This document shows, piece after piece, positions 18,046 through 25,611 of a stretch of DNA of 64,000 bases. The position numbers and the translations under genes were made by a program. The notes beneath the pieces were generated by a model. It was not told where the DNA came from. It did no database searches and saw only the letters and a list, made by a program, of their open reading frames with translations. Each line of letters begins with the position of its first letter. Position 1 is the stretch's first letter. The stretch covers positions 124,001 to 188,000 of the forward strand of contig CAXFAI010000036.1 of the NCBI GenBank assembly GCA_964001305.1, in the 5' to 3' direction. The stretch comes from CAJXMH01 sp964001305. GTDB lineage: Bacteria; Bacteroidota; Bacteroidia; Flavobacteriales_E; Vicingaceae.

Positions 18046-18175
18046 GCTATAACATACGTGTATAACTCATTGGGAGTGAATTCCTAATCGGAATTTCATG
18101 CAATTTGCTATATTTCAGTTACGAAGGAAAATCATAGTTAATTTTCTGAAACGAGCCATACTCATAACCGTTGTA
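18046..18175. repeat. Palindromic spacer C2
   Basis: The left end (CGTGTATAACTCATTGGGAG) and right end (GAGCCATACTCATAACCGTT) show only partial inverted similarity. An inner hairpin, GAATTCC/GGAATTTC at about 18079-18097, is clear. Position and length match the other spacers. No gene is visible in 17945-18223. Confidence 0.5.
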
Positions 18176-18223
18176 AAACATTTTGACCCGTCCTAAAATA
18201 TGTCTACACTTAAACAATCATAA

Positions 18224-18826
18224 ATGAAAAAAACAGTAGTTCTAACTATCTTATTAGCTTGCATCGGTATTCAAACATTTGGGCAAGACCAAAAATTCCT
18301 AGTTGGTGGTTCGTTGGGTACAAACTTTGACAAAGAAGAAACTATTAATAACGATTTAATAGATTCAAAAAGAACCAACTTAGCCATATCAGGCTTATTT
18401 GGTTATTTCCTTACAAGTAGATTTGTAATTGGAACTGAATTGACTTACGAAAAAACTAAAACTAAAACTAATCAGAATGGAGTGAGTTCATCTGAAACAA
18501 AAAGTTTAGATTACGTTTTTTCCCCATTTCTGAGATATTACTTTAATCAAGCTTTTATTCAAGCACAAGGAAACTTTGGTAAATCAGATTATAACTACAA
18601 TGCCGACCTCTATATTATAGATAACAACTATAATGTTGATGTTGAAAATGTGTATAATATTTTAGGATGGGGTGTTGGTATTGGTTATGACTTTAGTCTA
18701 ACAAATAGACTTTTATTAGAACCTATAATTAAATATAATTCAAACAAGCATACCGATAAAATTAACGACCTTGACCTAAAAAGAAATGGGCTGACATTAA
18801 ACGTAGGATTAGTTTTTAAACTATAA
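18224..18826 (+). CDS. Outer-membrane beta-barrel protein, unknown function
   Basis: A signal peptide (residues 1-20, cleavage after TFGQ) precedes about 180 residues of alternating strands: KFLVGGSLGTNFD, LAISGLFGYFLTSRFVIGTE, VFSPFLRYYFNQAFIQAQG, WGVGIGYDFSLTNRLLLEP. The last strand, LTLNVGLVFKL, ends in a hydrophobic residue. This is the usual pattern of an eight-stranded porin-like (OmpW/OMP_b-brl type) barrel. It may act as a receptor, adhesin or structural barrel; nothing more specific can be said. Confidence 0.75.
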   Translation: MKKTVVLTILLACIGIQTFGQDQKFLVGGSLGTNFDKEETINNDLIDSKRTNLAISGLFGYFLTSRFVIGTELTYEKTKTKTNQNGVSSSETKSLDYVFSPFLRYYFNQAFIQAQGNFGKSDYNYNADLYIIDNNYNVDVENVYNILGWGVGIGYDFSLTNRLLLEPIIKYNSNKHTDKINDLDLKRNGLTLNVGLVFKL

Positions 18827-18877
18827 AGCACATACCCAAAACAATGGCTCATAAAGCATATGTGATGCCAACTCAAT

Positions 18878-19126
18878 TTGGATGGTTCGCAGCTTCGGCA
18901 AGCACAGCCAAAACAAATAAAATGGAAACTAAAACTTGGACTTCTTTTAAGAAAAGCTAGAAAGGAAAAAAATTTAACTCAAGAGCAATTGGCTGTACTT
19001 TTGGACAAAAAGAGAACTTACATCTCGAGAGTAGAAAATAACGGAAGTAACTTAACACTTAAAACATTGTTTGACATCGTTGAAAAAGGACTAGGAGGTA
19101 AAGTAAACATTTCAATCAAAATCTAA
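18878..19126 (+). pseudogene. XRE/HigA-type antitoxin, probably 5'-truncated
   Basis: The last 62 residues form an intact helix-turn-helix: LLLRKARKEKNLTQEQLAVL, then DKKRTYISRVENNGSNLTLK and a short beta end. This is like the antitoxin of RelE/HigB-type pairs. Such antitoxins are usually about 100-120 residues with a conserved N-terminal extension. Here the first 14 codons instead come from sequence resembling intergenic repeat (CAGCTTCGGCAAGCACAGCC), and no toxin gene precedes it. I infer that recombination removed the toxin and the 5' part of this gene. It might still be translated from the ATG at 18878. Confidence 0.65.
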
Positions 19127-19151
19127 ATAAAAAACTACCCACAACAATAGT

Positions 19152-19245
19152 AACTGATCCCGCTTCCCGTGGGACTGATGCACACCCCTCCTCTTTATTA
19201 AAAAGAAACTCTTGGCAAGCCCCTTTAATAGGGCTACTTTTTACC
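19152..19245. repeat. Repeat B left-end piece with GGCAAGCCC hairpin
   Basis: The segment AACTGATCCCGCTTCCCGTG, GGGACTGATGCACA resembles the left end of repeat B (8418 and 16795). It is followed by CTTGGCAAGCCCCTTTAATA and GGGCT, a hairpin shared with 20291-20310, and a short T run. It probably terminates the antitoxin remnant. In 19246-19534 I see no gene or further repeat. Confidence 0.6.
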
Positions 19246-19534
19246 TGAGCTAAGTTGTAAGACCAATTGACAACTGAAAATGCAAATGACAACCTACTAA
19301 ATGGTGGGCGGATGCAGTATACAAAGCCGCAAATCATCAAAGGGATTTAAGCAAATTATCAACGAATACTTCAAAATAAAAATAGATGACTTAAGCTACT
19401 CTAGCTACTAGATTTCATTATTCATCTCCAAGGTATTTTTTTAAATAAGCTCCTTTCTTCCTAAAATTAAAAATTTTCGCCACTTTTGGCCAAATTACAT
19501 ACCCTTACACTCTAAACTTAAAGCTTTAATATTT

Positions 19535-20236
19535 ATGAAAATCATTATTTCACTAGCATTATTATTATTCATGACAATGGCTTACGGTCAAGATAATAAT
19601 GAAGAAAAAGCAAAATTTTATTACATAACAAATGATAATGATACTGTTTATTGTGGCATAATGATCAATGAAAGTATTGTCTTAGGAAGAGTAAATTTTG
19701 TTGTTAAAGCATTTATGAATGATACGAAAACAAGAATTGATATTAACTCAATAAAAAAGATTCATACATATCGGTTTATCAAAGAAGAAAAAACATACCC
19801 ATCAAGTTCTACCTTGAATAGCTTAGAGTACAATACACAACTCAGCAAATTATATAGAAATATCCAAGAGAATAGAAAGTCAGAAAAAGTTGGCGAGACT
19901 TCTGGAATTTATGACTTAGATGTTATAAAGTATGACAAATTGAATAAAAAGAATCGAGTCGTTTTACTTATTCTAGCTGAAAATAGTAATAGTAAAATTT
20001 ATTTCAGGTATACAGAACACAGTTTGCCTGATACATATGATAAAAAAGTTAAATACCATTTCTATATAAATGAAAATGGTTCTATTACAGAATTGAAGAA
20101 AAAACACCACAAGGAAAAACTACTTGAGTTTTTTTCAGACTGTCAGATGGTAGTTAAAGAGTTTTCAGAAGATAAAAAATCATACGAACACATTGTTTAT
20201 TACACTGAAATGTATAATGCTTGCAAAGAGCAATAA
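19535..20236 (+). CDS. Secreted protein of unknown function
   Basis: A signal peptide (residues 1-19, cleavage after AYGQ) precedes a mature part of about 214 residues. It begins with KAKFYYITNDNDTVYCGIMI and a beta-rich stretch of about 60 residues, similar in style to the many Bacteroidota periplasmic proteins that open with a strand-turn-DTxxG motif. The C-terminal 100 residues are mixed, with a histidine-lysine run. No catalytic residues are evident. It shares no operon with the cyclase gene downstream, because a hairpin at 20280-20327 separates them. Confidence 0.65.
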   Translation: MKIIISLALLLFMTMAYGQDNNEEKAKFYYITNDNDTVYCGIMINESIVLGRVNFVVKAFMNDTKTRIDINSIKKIHTYRFIKEEKTYPSSSTLNSLEYNTQLSKLYRNIQENRKSEKVGETSGIYDLDVIKYDKLNKKNRVVLLILAENSNSKIYFRYTEHSLPDTYDKKVKYHFYINENGSITELKKKHHKEKLLEFFSDCQMVVKEFSEDKKSYEHIVYYTEMYNACKEQ

Positions 20237-20276
20237 CTTGAACTCGATACTAATTATTCAATAGTTAGCTTTAGAC

Positions 20277-20327
20277 TACTAACTCATGGCAAGCCCTTTT
20301 AAGAGGGCTTCTATTCTTATTTTTTTT
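20277..20327 (+). terminator. Hairpin of the GGCAAGCCC family, likely terminator
   Basis: AAGCCCT (20291-20297) pairs with AGGGCTT (20304-20310), followed by a pyrimidine stretch with eight T residues. The flank ACTCATGGCAAGCCC matches the copy near 19205-19240, so this is a recurrent hairpin rather than a unique terminator. It ends the secreted-protein gene that stops at 20236. Confidence 0.7.
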
Positions 20328-20472
20328 CTAGCAATTTTTCCGTTGCTTATATCCAAGTAGAATTAATAAAACCACTTTACGAAAGACTAGCAGCACATAA
20401 TTCCTTGCTAAGTGTACAATCTCTTTCTTGCTTTTCACTAAAAAAGATACCTTAGCTGCACAATTTTGAAAG

Positions 20473-21573
20473 GTGATATTAAGCCCACGAACAAAATGGA
20501 AAATCCGAAGAATTGTGCCCTTTGGCATCATTTGGTTGTGTTTTGCATGTATTTTTCTCTTTATTGAATATGCAGCCACCGATCGATTTTCCTTTGCAAC
20601 AGAGGGAGTCGTAAGACCCAATGGCGCAGTTCTCCTTTTTGCCTTGGTGGCAATTACCCTCATCGGCTTGGTGGTTGGGGCCATTGATTTATTTTACCTA
20701 AGTCAACGTTTTAGCAAACACAGCTTTAGTCAACGAATCATAGGAAAGACTCTCTTTTACGTATTTTTTCTTTTTCTCATCATTAGCATCACTTTTCCGC
20801 TTGCCAAAAGCATGGAATTGAATCAAGCCTTATTTAGTCCGGAAGTTTGGCAGGCTTATCTAGAGTTTTTAAGCAGCCTTACCTTTCTAAGTACATGTTT
20901 TCAATTGAGTGTATCGCTCATTGCTTCATTACTCTATGCTGAAATAAGCGGCAATATTGGGCATCAAGTGCTACTCAATTTTTTCAGCGGAAAATATCAT
21001 CAAGCCAAAGAGGAAAATCGAATTTTTATGTTTTTAGACATGAAAGATTCAACAACAATTGCCGAGCACTTAGGTCACCTCAAATACTTCCATTTTCTGA
21101 AACACTATTATGCGAGTATCTCTTCTCCTCTAATTGATTATTCTGGTGAATTGTATCAGTATGTTGGTGATGAAATGGTGGTTTCTTGGACCTTAAAGGA
21201 AGGCGTAAAAAACGCCAATTGTCTGCATTGTTTTTTTGCCATGAAGGAAGCCTTGACTAAAATGAAAACTGAATTCGAGTCTAGCTATGGTTTTATACCC
21301 ACTTTCAAAGCCGCTTTGCATGTAGGAAAAACAACCATTGGCGAAATTGGCAGCGTTAAAAAAGAAATCTTGTTTAGTGGAGATGTTTTAAATACCACAG
21401 CAAGAATTCAAGGGAAATGCAATGCGTTGAATGCCGATTTACTGATTTCGGATACACTAAAAGAAGCTTTGCCGCTCGACCCTCAATTTTCATATATCCC
21501 AAAAGGGGAAACGGAACTGAAGGGAAAAAAAGAGACCCTCTTTATCTACGGTGTGGAAAAAATTTCAGCTTGA
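20473..21573 (+). CDS. Membrane-bound class III adenylate/guanylate cyclase-like protein
   Basis: The 366-residue protein has four or five membrane segments in its first 160 residues (for example FGIIWLCFACIFLFIEYAA and LLFALVAITLIGLVVGAIDL). A class III cyclase catalytic domain follows at about 180-365. Metal-binding D189 is in FLDMKDST and D233 in YQYVGDEMVV. The later LFSGDVLNTTARIQG segment carries the Asn and Arg of the transition-state loop. A GTG start at 20473 is chosen because it gives the basic N-terminus before the first membrane helix. The nucleotide product cannot be told for certain. The gene stands alone; a degraded biotinyl-domain fragment follows. Confidence 0.85.
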   Translation: MILSPRTKWKIRRIVPFGIIWLCFACIFLFIEYAATDRFSFATEGVVRPNGAVLLFALVAITLIGLVVGAIDLFYLSQRFSKHSFSQRIIGKTLFYVFFLFLIISITFPLAKSMELNQALFSPEVWQAYLEFLSSLTFLSTCFQLSVSLIASLLYAEISGNIGHQVLLNFFSGKYHQAKEENRIFMFLDMKDSTTIAEHLGHLKYFHFLKHYYASISSPLIDYSGELYQYVGDEMVVSWTLKEGVKNANCLHCFFAMKEALTKMKTEFESSYGFIPTFKAALHVGKTTIGEIGSVKKEILFSGDVLNTTARIQGKCNALNADLLISDTLKEALPLDPQFSYIPKGETELKGKKETLFIYGVEKISA

Positions 21574-21603
21574 TTCAATGGATTAAGCTACTCTTTCTTT
21601 ATC

Positions 21604-21855
21604 GTTGAAAAAAAAGTAAATCGCAAAATCGATACTTCGAATGAAAATCACATCGGTACACCGCTTCAAGGTCTTTTGAGTAAAATTTTAATCAAATCAG
21701 GTCAAAAGGTAAAAAAGGGAGAGTCTTTGTTTGTGATAGAAGCTATGAAAATGGAATCGAACATAGCGGCACCTAAAGATGGTACAGTAAAAGAAATCGT
21801 CCTAAACGAAGGGAATATGGTAACGGTAGACGACTTGGTATTGGTTCTAAACTAG
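21604..21855 (+). pseudogene. Relic of a biotin carboxyl-carrier domain (pyruvate carboxylase end)
   Basis: The frame from 21574 to the TAG at 21853 has no usable start codon, yet it encodes a complete biotinyl domain of about 75 residues. It has IGTPLQGLLSKILIKSGQKV, then FVIEAMKMESNIAAP with the biotin-accepting lysine in EAMKMES, and NEGNMVTVDDLVLVL at the end. The sequence reads like the last part of a biotin-dependent carboxylase such as pyruvate carboxylase. The rest of that gene is absent and a cyclase gene occupies the upstream DNA. I infer a 3' fragment left by deletion or insertion. The domain itself is not visibly decayed. Confidence 0.75.
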
Positions 21856-21904
21856 TGCAACTAAAAAAATCAATCCATTAAATGGATTGGAAAACCATTT
21901 TAAA

Positions 21905-22046
21905 AGAGCATGGTATAATTACCAAGCTCTTTTTTTGCTAAAATCACTATCTTGTAAGCGAAAATAAACCGATTAGAAAACAATTAAAAACAAGTATAAC
22001 TATTTATAAACGCCTAAAAACGGCTAGTGCATTATATATACTTGTT
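21905..22046 (+). repeat. Dispersed repeat A, copy 3
   Basis: It opens with the terminator hairpin AGAGCATGGT/ACCAAGCTCT and seven T residues (21905-21937). The body AAACCGATTAGAAAACAATT, AAACAAGTATAA and CGGCTAGTGCA matches copies 1 and 2. A perfect 9-bp inverted repeat, ACAAGTATA/TATACTTGT, encloses its right half. A small palindrome CAATCCATTAAATGGATTG lies just before it at 21871-21889. The toxin gene starts 70 bases further on. Confidence 0.88.
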
Positions 22047-22116
22047 ACCATTCATTCTCTAAATCGCACCAAAAAATTTCATTAACTTTGTATTCACTTG
22101 GATACACAATTAATTT

Positions 22117-22425
22117 ATGTACTTAATTGAAAAGACTTCAGAATTTGATAAATGGCTCCGGAAGCTAAAAGACTTTAGAGCAAAAGCTAAAGTATTAGTT
22201 AGAATCCAACGGATCGAGTTGAAAGGCAATTTTGGAGATTGTAAGTCTGTTGGTGAAGGTATAATGGAATTGAGAATCAAAGAAGGCAAAGGTTACAGAG
22301 TTTACTATAAAGAACAAGGTGAAGCTGTAATCCTGCTTTTAATTGGAGGTGATAAATCAACTCAAAGTACTGATATTGATAAAGCCAAATCTCTATGGAC
22401 TAAATATAAAAATGAGAAATTATGA
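22117..22425 (+). CDS. higB: RelE/HigB-like addiction-module toxin
   Basis: The 102-residue protein matches the Gp49-like/HigB branch of the RelE superfamily: EKTSEFDKWLRKLKDFRAKA at the start, LELRI-type strand MELRIKEGKGYRVYYKEQGE in the middle, and ILLLIGGDKSTQ followed by DIDKAKSLWTKY. The Arg and Tyr of the GYRVYY strand sit where HigB toxins place their RNA-cleaving residues. It overlaps the antitoxin gene by 4 bases. Toxin-first order is typical of HigBA pairs. It presumably cuts mRNA at the ribosome when free of antitoxin. Confidence 0.88.
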   Translation: MYLIEKTSEFDKWLRKLKDFRAKAKVLVRIQRIELKGNFGDCKSVGEGIMELRIKEGKGYRVYYKEQGEAVILLLIGGDKSTQSTDIDKAKSLWTKYKNEKL

Positions 22426-22706
22426 TAACTTCGAAATTTGACATCGCTGACTATTTAGATGACAATAAGATGATTGCAGAGTATTTAAATGCTGTTTTAG
22501 AAGATGGGGACTCGCAAGAATTAGTAGCTGCTATTGGACATATTGCAAAAGCAATCGGTATGACTAAAATTGCCGAACAAACAGGGTTAAGTCGACCAAG
22601 TTTGTACAAAGCATTAAATCAAGGTTCTAAACCTCAATTTGATACTATTTACAAGGTATTAAAAGCCGTTGGTGGACAACTCAAAATTGACTCGACTGCT
22701 GCCTAA
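22422..22706 (+). CDS. higA: HigA-type helix-turn-helix antitoxin
   Basis: This 94-residue protein has the layout of the 'addiction module antidote' family: an N-terminal toxin-binding helix pair (FDIADYLDDNKMIAEYLNAV), then the helix-turn-helix IAKAIGMTKIAEQTGLSRPS followed by LYKALNQGSKPQFDTI, and a short beta end. The ATGA overlap with the toxin gene keeps synthesis of both coupled. The pair would repress its own promoter in the 70 bases between repeat A copy 3 and the toxin start. Confidence 0.9.
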   Translation: MITSKFDIADYLDDNKMIAEYLNAVLEDGDSQELVAAIGHIAKAIGMTKIAEQTGLSRPSLYKALNQGSKPQFDTIYKVLKAVGGQLKIDSTAA

Positions 22707-22740
22707 ATCGATTAGAAAAATTGAAAGAAAAAACGAATGG

Positions 22741-22976
22741 TAACAACAACTATAGCAAAGCTCTGCTGAGCCTGTCGAAGTATGCTACTACTTAGAAAAC
22801 CGACACTTCCACTCTATTTGCTCGCCAATCACGCCATGGCGTGATTGCCTTATAAAAAGTAAATTAGCCAATCGCCTAGGCAATTGACTACCGACTTTGT
22901 AAATAGAAATTGAAGGAGGTTTTAATACCTGCCCGTCCGGCAGGCGGGCGCAGTTGCCATAGTCACAACGTTAGAA
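22741..22976. repeat. Palindromic spacer C3
   Basis: The left end (TAACAACAACTATAGCAAAG) and right end (CAGTTGCCATAGTCACAACG) are imperfect inverted copies of each other. Inside lie a perfect 22-bp palindrome CAATCACGCCATGGCGTGAT(TG) at 22826-22847, a looser palindrome around CAATCGCCTAGGCAATTG, and a GC-rich hairpin (GCCCG/CGGGC). The right end reads into CGTTAGAAGC 8 bases before the next gene. It fills the 277-base gap after higBA. Confidence 0.7.
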
Positions 22977-22983
22977 GCAATTT

Positions 22984-24261
22984 ATGAAAAATACAATAAC
23001 CATATTTCTTATATCTCTGAGTTTAGGATTAATGGGACAATCCAGAACTCATAAAAAAGTCATATACTTCGATATTGCAAAGTATGAATTGACCAAAGAA
23101 CAGAATTTCGTTTTAAACTCATGGGTTGACTCTATTGGAAATAAAACCTTCGAAATACTAATTGAAGGTTACGCAGATACTGTTGGTAGTTATAGTGAGA
23201 ACATGCGGTACTCGAAAATGCGAGCAGAATCGGTGGCTGAATTTTTTAAAAATAAGCTCTCACTAAGTAAAACCCCTAATTACAGGTTTTATGGAGAGGA
23301 CAAAAATCCTTTTAATAATTCGAATGAAAATAGACGTTGTGTAATTATCAGTCTGACTCTTGGTATTAAATTAGAAAGCAATGAATTAACCGTTGCTAAT
23401 GATAATGACATTCAAAATGAAGCTGACAGCTTGTTAAATAGCGATTCTGTTCGAGAACAAAAATTTGAGAATGACACTGTATTAAGGTTTCCATTAGGAA
23501 CCGAAATAGAAATTGACGCAAAGACCTTTTACCCTGTAAAAATCAAAGATGTTCGATTTGAAGTAACTGAAATCTATGGTCGATGTGATATGCTCAATAA
23601 CAATACGACTACCAGATCAAGAAACGGAGATTGTCTTGTTTCAGCAGGAATGCTATTCGTTAAGGCAATTTATGATGGCGTTGAAATTCAACCAAATAAG
23701 GAAAAGTATGTACGAATAAAACTTCCGACCAATGGAAAAGTAGTAGATAACGAAATGTCCATTTATGCTAGGTTCAATGAAAAGGATGGAGAAATAATTT
23801 GGGATACAATCAATTCAAAATTGACATATAGCGATGACGAAGCGACATACTACCTTTTTGAAACAGACACTCTATTTGGTTTTAATCTAGACAAGCCGAT
23901 TGGTGTAAAATGCGAAAAGAATGGACCAATAGTCAAAATTCCAAAGCTAAAGGAAGCGATGGTAGTTCAACTTTATCCAGGTGAAAATTATTTGGCCGTA
24001 GCAGAACAAAAATCTTCCAGAAAATTTGTACTTGACGAATTGAAATTTGACAATAAACCTTATTTAATTGTTATTGGCAAAGACAAATATGACAAACCAT
24101 TTATTGCCAATGGAAATTTTAAAGATTTACCAAAAAAAGATTGGTTGTGGACCCACAAGTACTTAGTTAAGAAAAGCTACTTTCAAAGTTTGCTAATGGA
24201 TTACACAGGTCAAGTTAATCTTGAAGACTATATGTGCGAAGTTTTAAATAAAATTGAATAA
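22984..24261 (+). CDS. Secreted protein with N-terminal OmpA-like domain
   Basis: The signal peptide is residues 1-19. An OmpA-like domain follows at about 22-130: YFDIAKYELTKEQ, then ILIEGYADTVGS and SKMRAESVAEFF, ending with ENRRCVIIS, the usual arginine-containing end. OmpA domains normally sit at the C-terminus; here about 295 residues of mixed beta structure come after it, with no similarity I recognise. The OmpA fold would anchor it to peptidoglycan in the periplasm. Two conserved-looking cysteine pairs lie at about 205-220. It is a single-gene unit between spacers C3 and C4. Confidence 0.7.
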   Translation: MKNTITIFLISLSLGLMGQSRTHKKVIYFDIAKYELTKEQNFVLNSWVDSIGNKTFEILIEGYADTVGSYSENMRYSKMRAESVAEFFKNKLSLSKTPNYRFYGEDKNPFNNSNENRRCVIISLTLGIKLESNELTVANDNDIQNEADSLLNSDSVREQKFENDTVLRFPLGTEIEIDAKTFYPVKIKDVRFEVTEIYGRCDMLNNNTTTRSRNGDCLVSAGMLFVKAIYDGVEIQPNKEKYVRIKLPTNGKVVDNEMSIYARFNEKDGEIIWDTINSKLTYSDDEATYYLFETDTLFGFNLDKPIGVKCEKNGPIVKIPKLKEAMVVQLYPGENYLAVAEQKSSRKFVLDELKFDNKPYLIVIGKDKYDKPFIANGNFKDLPKKDWLWTHKYLVKKSYFQSLLMDYTGQVNLEDYMCEVLNKIE

Positions 24262-24272
24262 AAAAAAACTGC

Positions 24273-24440
24273 TACTAACGACGTATATAGCTTATGGCGG
24301 ATGAACAGCTGCCATCAAGGTTTTCGCTCCTTAGTCAGCTTTGGTTTCGGTGGACCCGCCTCCGCAGGGCTACGGTCGGGCAGGCAGAAAAGTGCTTCGA
24401 ATTGAAAATCAGCGAAGCTAAACCGCCACAAGCCATATAC
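24273..24440. repeat. Palindromic spacer C4
   Basis: The clearest of the set: the left arm GTATATAGCTTATGGCGG (24283-24300) and right arm CCGCCACAAGCCATATAC (24423-24440) are inverted copies with 16 of 18 matches, 122 bases apart. The inner sequence has GC-rich patches that include CGGGCAGGCAG, similar to spacer C3. The next reading frame begins 7 bases after the right arm, with no room for a leader. Confidence 0.8.
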
Positions 24441-24446
24441 TAAATA

Positions 24447-24900
24447 TTGTATGCCATTTGGAAAAACGAACATTTGATAATTCTGATTCCCATATTGATC
24501 TACATTGTTTTCACAATCGCTCTGATTTCGAGAGTTAGTTTTTTGCTGAAAAGAAAAGACAAATTTATTCGCACGCGAGTGAAAAAATGGATTATAGGTT
24601 CAACAGTCAATCTATTCTTCCCATTAGGTCTTCTTTACCTATCCTATCTGTTCGGACTTGCACTTGACAATCATTATGACGTCAAAAAAGGAACATTTTT
24701 ATGGTACGCTACAACGAACAATGGAACAATCACGGACTTTCCAGTTTTTGAATCTGTTGGAAAAGTAACTTATAACAGTATTGGCGGTGACTTATTACAT
24801 CGGATTTTCTCCAAGACATTTTTTTGGAATTGACCCTGATTGGTTAGAGATTGAATTTGAAAATGGAAAGGCAAAAACTACTAGGATTTATAACAGTTAA
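24447..24900 (+). pseudogene. Frameshifted membrane protein gene
   Basis: From a TTG at 24447, 128 codons encode a protein with two membrane segments (LIPILIYIVFTIALISRV and TVNLFFPLGLLYLSYLFGLA). A tail of SIGGDLLHRIFSKTFFWN and an early stop follow. One frame over, from about 24793, the sequence reads YYIGFSPRHFFGIDPDWLEI, then EFENGKAKTTRIYNS and stops at 24900, which looks like the true C-terminus. One extra T at about 24792-24793 explains the shift. The missing ATG next to spacer C4 suggests that the 5' end is also damaged. Sequencing error cannot be excluded. Confidence 0.6.
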
Positions 24901-24903
24901 TCA

Positions 24904-25401
24904 ATGAGAGTTTTGAAAACTATATCAATAATATTTCTAATTGGATTTCTTTCTTGCAATTCAACAAAAAGAGATGCGATTGAACAAATAGAAAATGATT
25001 TTTCAATGATTCAAGTTTCAAGACAAGAAATAATAGATAATTACGATTATTGTTTATCAAATTTTTCGTCACAAAGGAAAGTTGGAAATGGATTTTATAC
25101 CTTTCACTGCATTGTGACTTCACATCATTCAGAACAACTTGACAGTTCGGATTTAGAAATGACAAAAACTTTAGTTAATAAAGGTTACATTATAACTGTT
25201 GACGCAAAAAATCGTTACAGGATTTTTTATCGAAGTCATACTAAAGAATATATTGCAGGTGTAATCAAATATGGATTGGTGTATTCAAATATTGAGAATG
25301 TTAACGATAGTATTTATAGTTTGAATTTGAGTGGAATGGATACCTTAAAATCCATAGACAAGCTTAATCAAATAATTGAACTAAATGAATACGCTGAATA
25401 A
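24904..25401 (+). CDS. Small lipoprotein of unknown function
   Basis: The signal peptide ends in a lipobox (IGFLSC, lipidated C18). The mature part of about 147 residues is helical then beta-rich (FYTFHCIVTSHHSEQLD, GYIITVDAKNRYRIFYRS, KYGLVYSNIENVNDSIYSLN). No family is recognised. It starts 3 bases after the out-of-frame end of the membrane gene, so the two were once probably co-transcribed as one unit between spacers C4 and C5. Confidence 0.65.
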   Translation: MRVLKTISIIFLIGFLSCNSTKRDAIEQIENDFSMIQVSRQEIIDNYDYCLSNFSSQRKVGNGFYTFHCIVTSHHSEQLDSSDLEMTKTLVNKGYIITVDAKNRYRIFYRSHTKEYIAGVIKYGLVYSNIENVNDSIYSLNLSGMDTLKSIDKLNQIIELNEYAE

Positions 25402-25420
25402 ATTGAAGAAGGGCGGGCAC

Positions 25421-25545
25421 ACAACAATGTGTATAATTTATAAGGGTTTCAGAGGTTATTGAGCGTTATCTCACGTATCATTTTTTGGTTGTAAATTGAT
25501 AGGTTTGAAGCCCGCAATCCCTTACGAAATCATACCCGATACCGT
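25421..25545. repeat. Palindromic spacer C5
   Basis: The left arm GTATAATTTATAAGGG (25431-25446) pairs with the right arm CCCTTACGAAATCATAC (25519-25535), allowing one bulge and about three mismatches. The flanking GGGCGGGC/GCCCGC also pair loosely. It marks the right end of the accessory region; ordinary regulated genes begin just after it. Confidence 0.7.
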
Positions 25546-25611
25546 TATCAAAAATAAGGTACGACATACAAACTTCCTTTTCGCACTTCCCTTAATCTAA
25601 ATGCCTATTGA

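Noticed and set aside
19246..19534. Possible small gene or RNA between the antitoxin remnant and the secreted protein
   Set aside because: No frame with a signal, domain or good start was found and no further repeat is visible.
20328..20684. Leftward 118-codon frame over the start of the cyclase gene
   Set aside because: It overlaps the well-supported cyclase start, has a basic low-complexity translation and no recognisable domain, so it is a shadow frame.
15414..25545. Integron attC sites
   Set aside because: The palindromic spacers have the geometry but not the RYYYAAC/GTTRRRY cores, and no integrase gene is in the window. I keep them only as attC-like.
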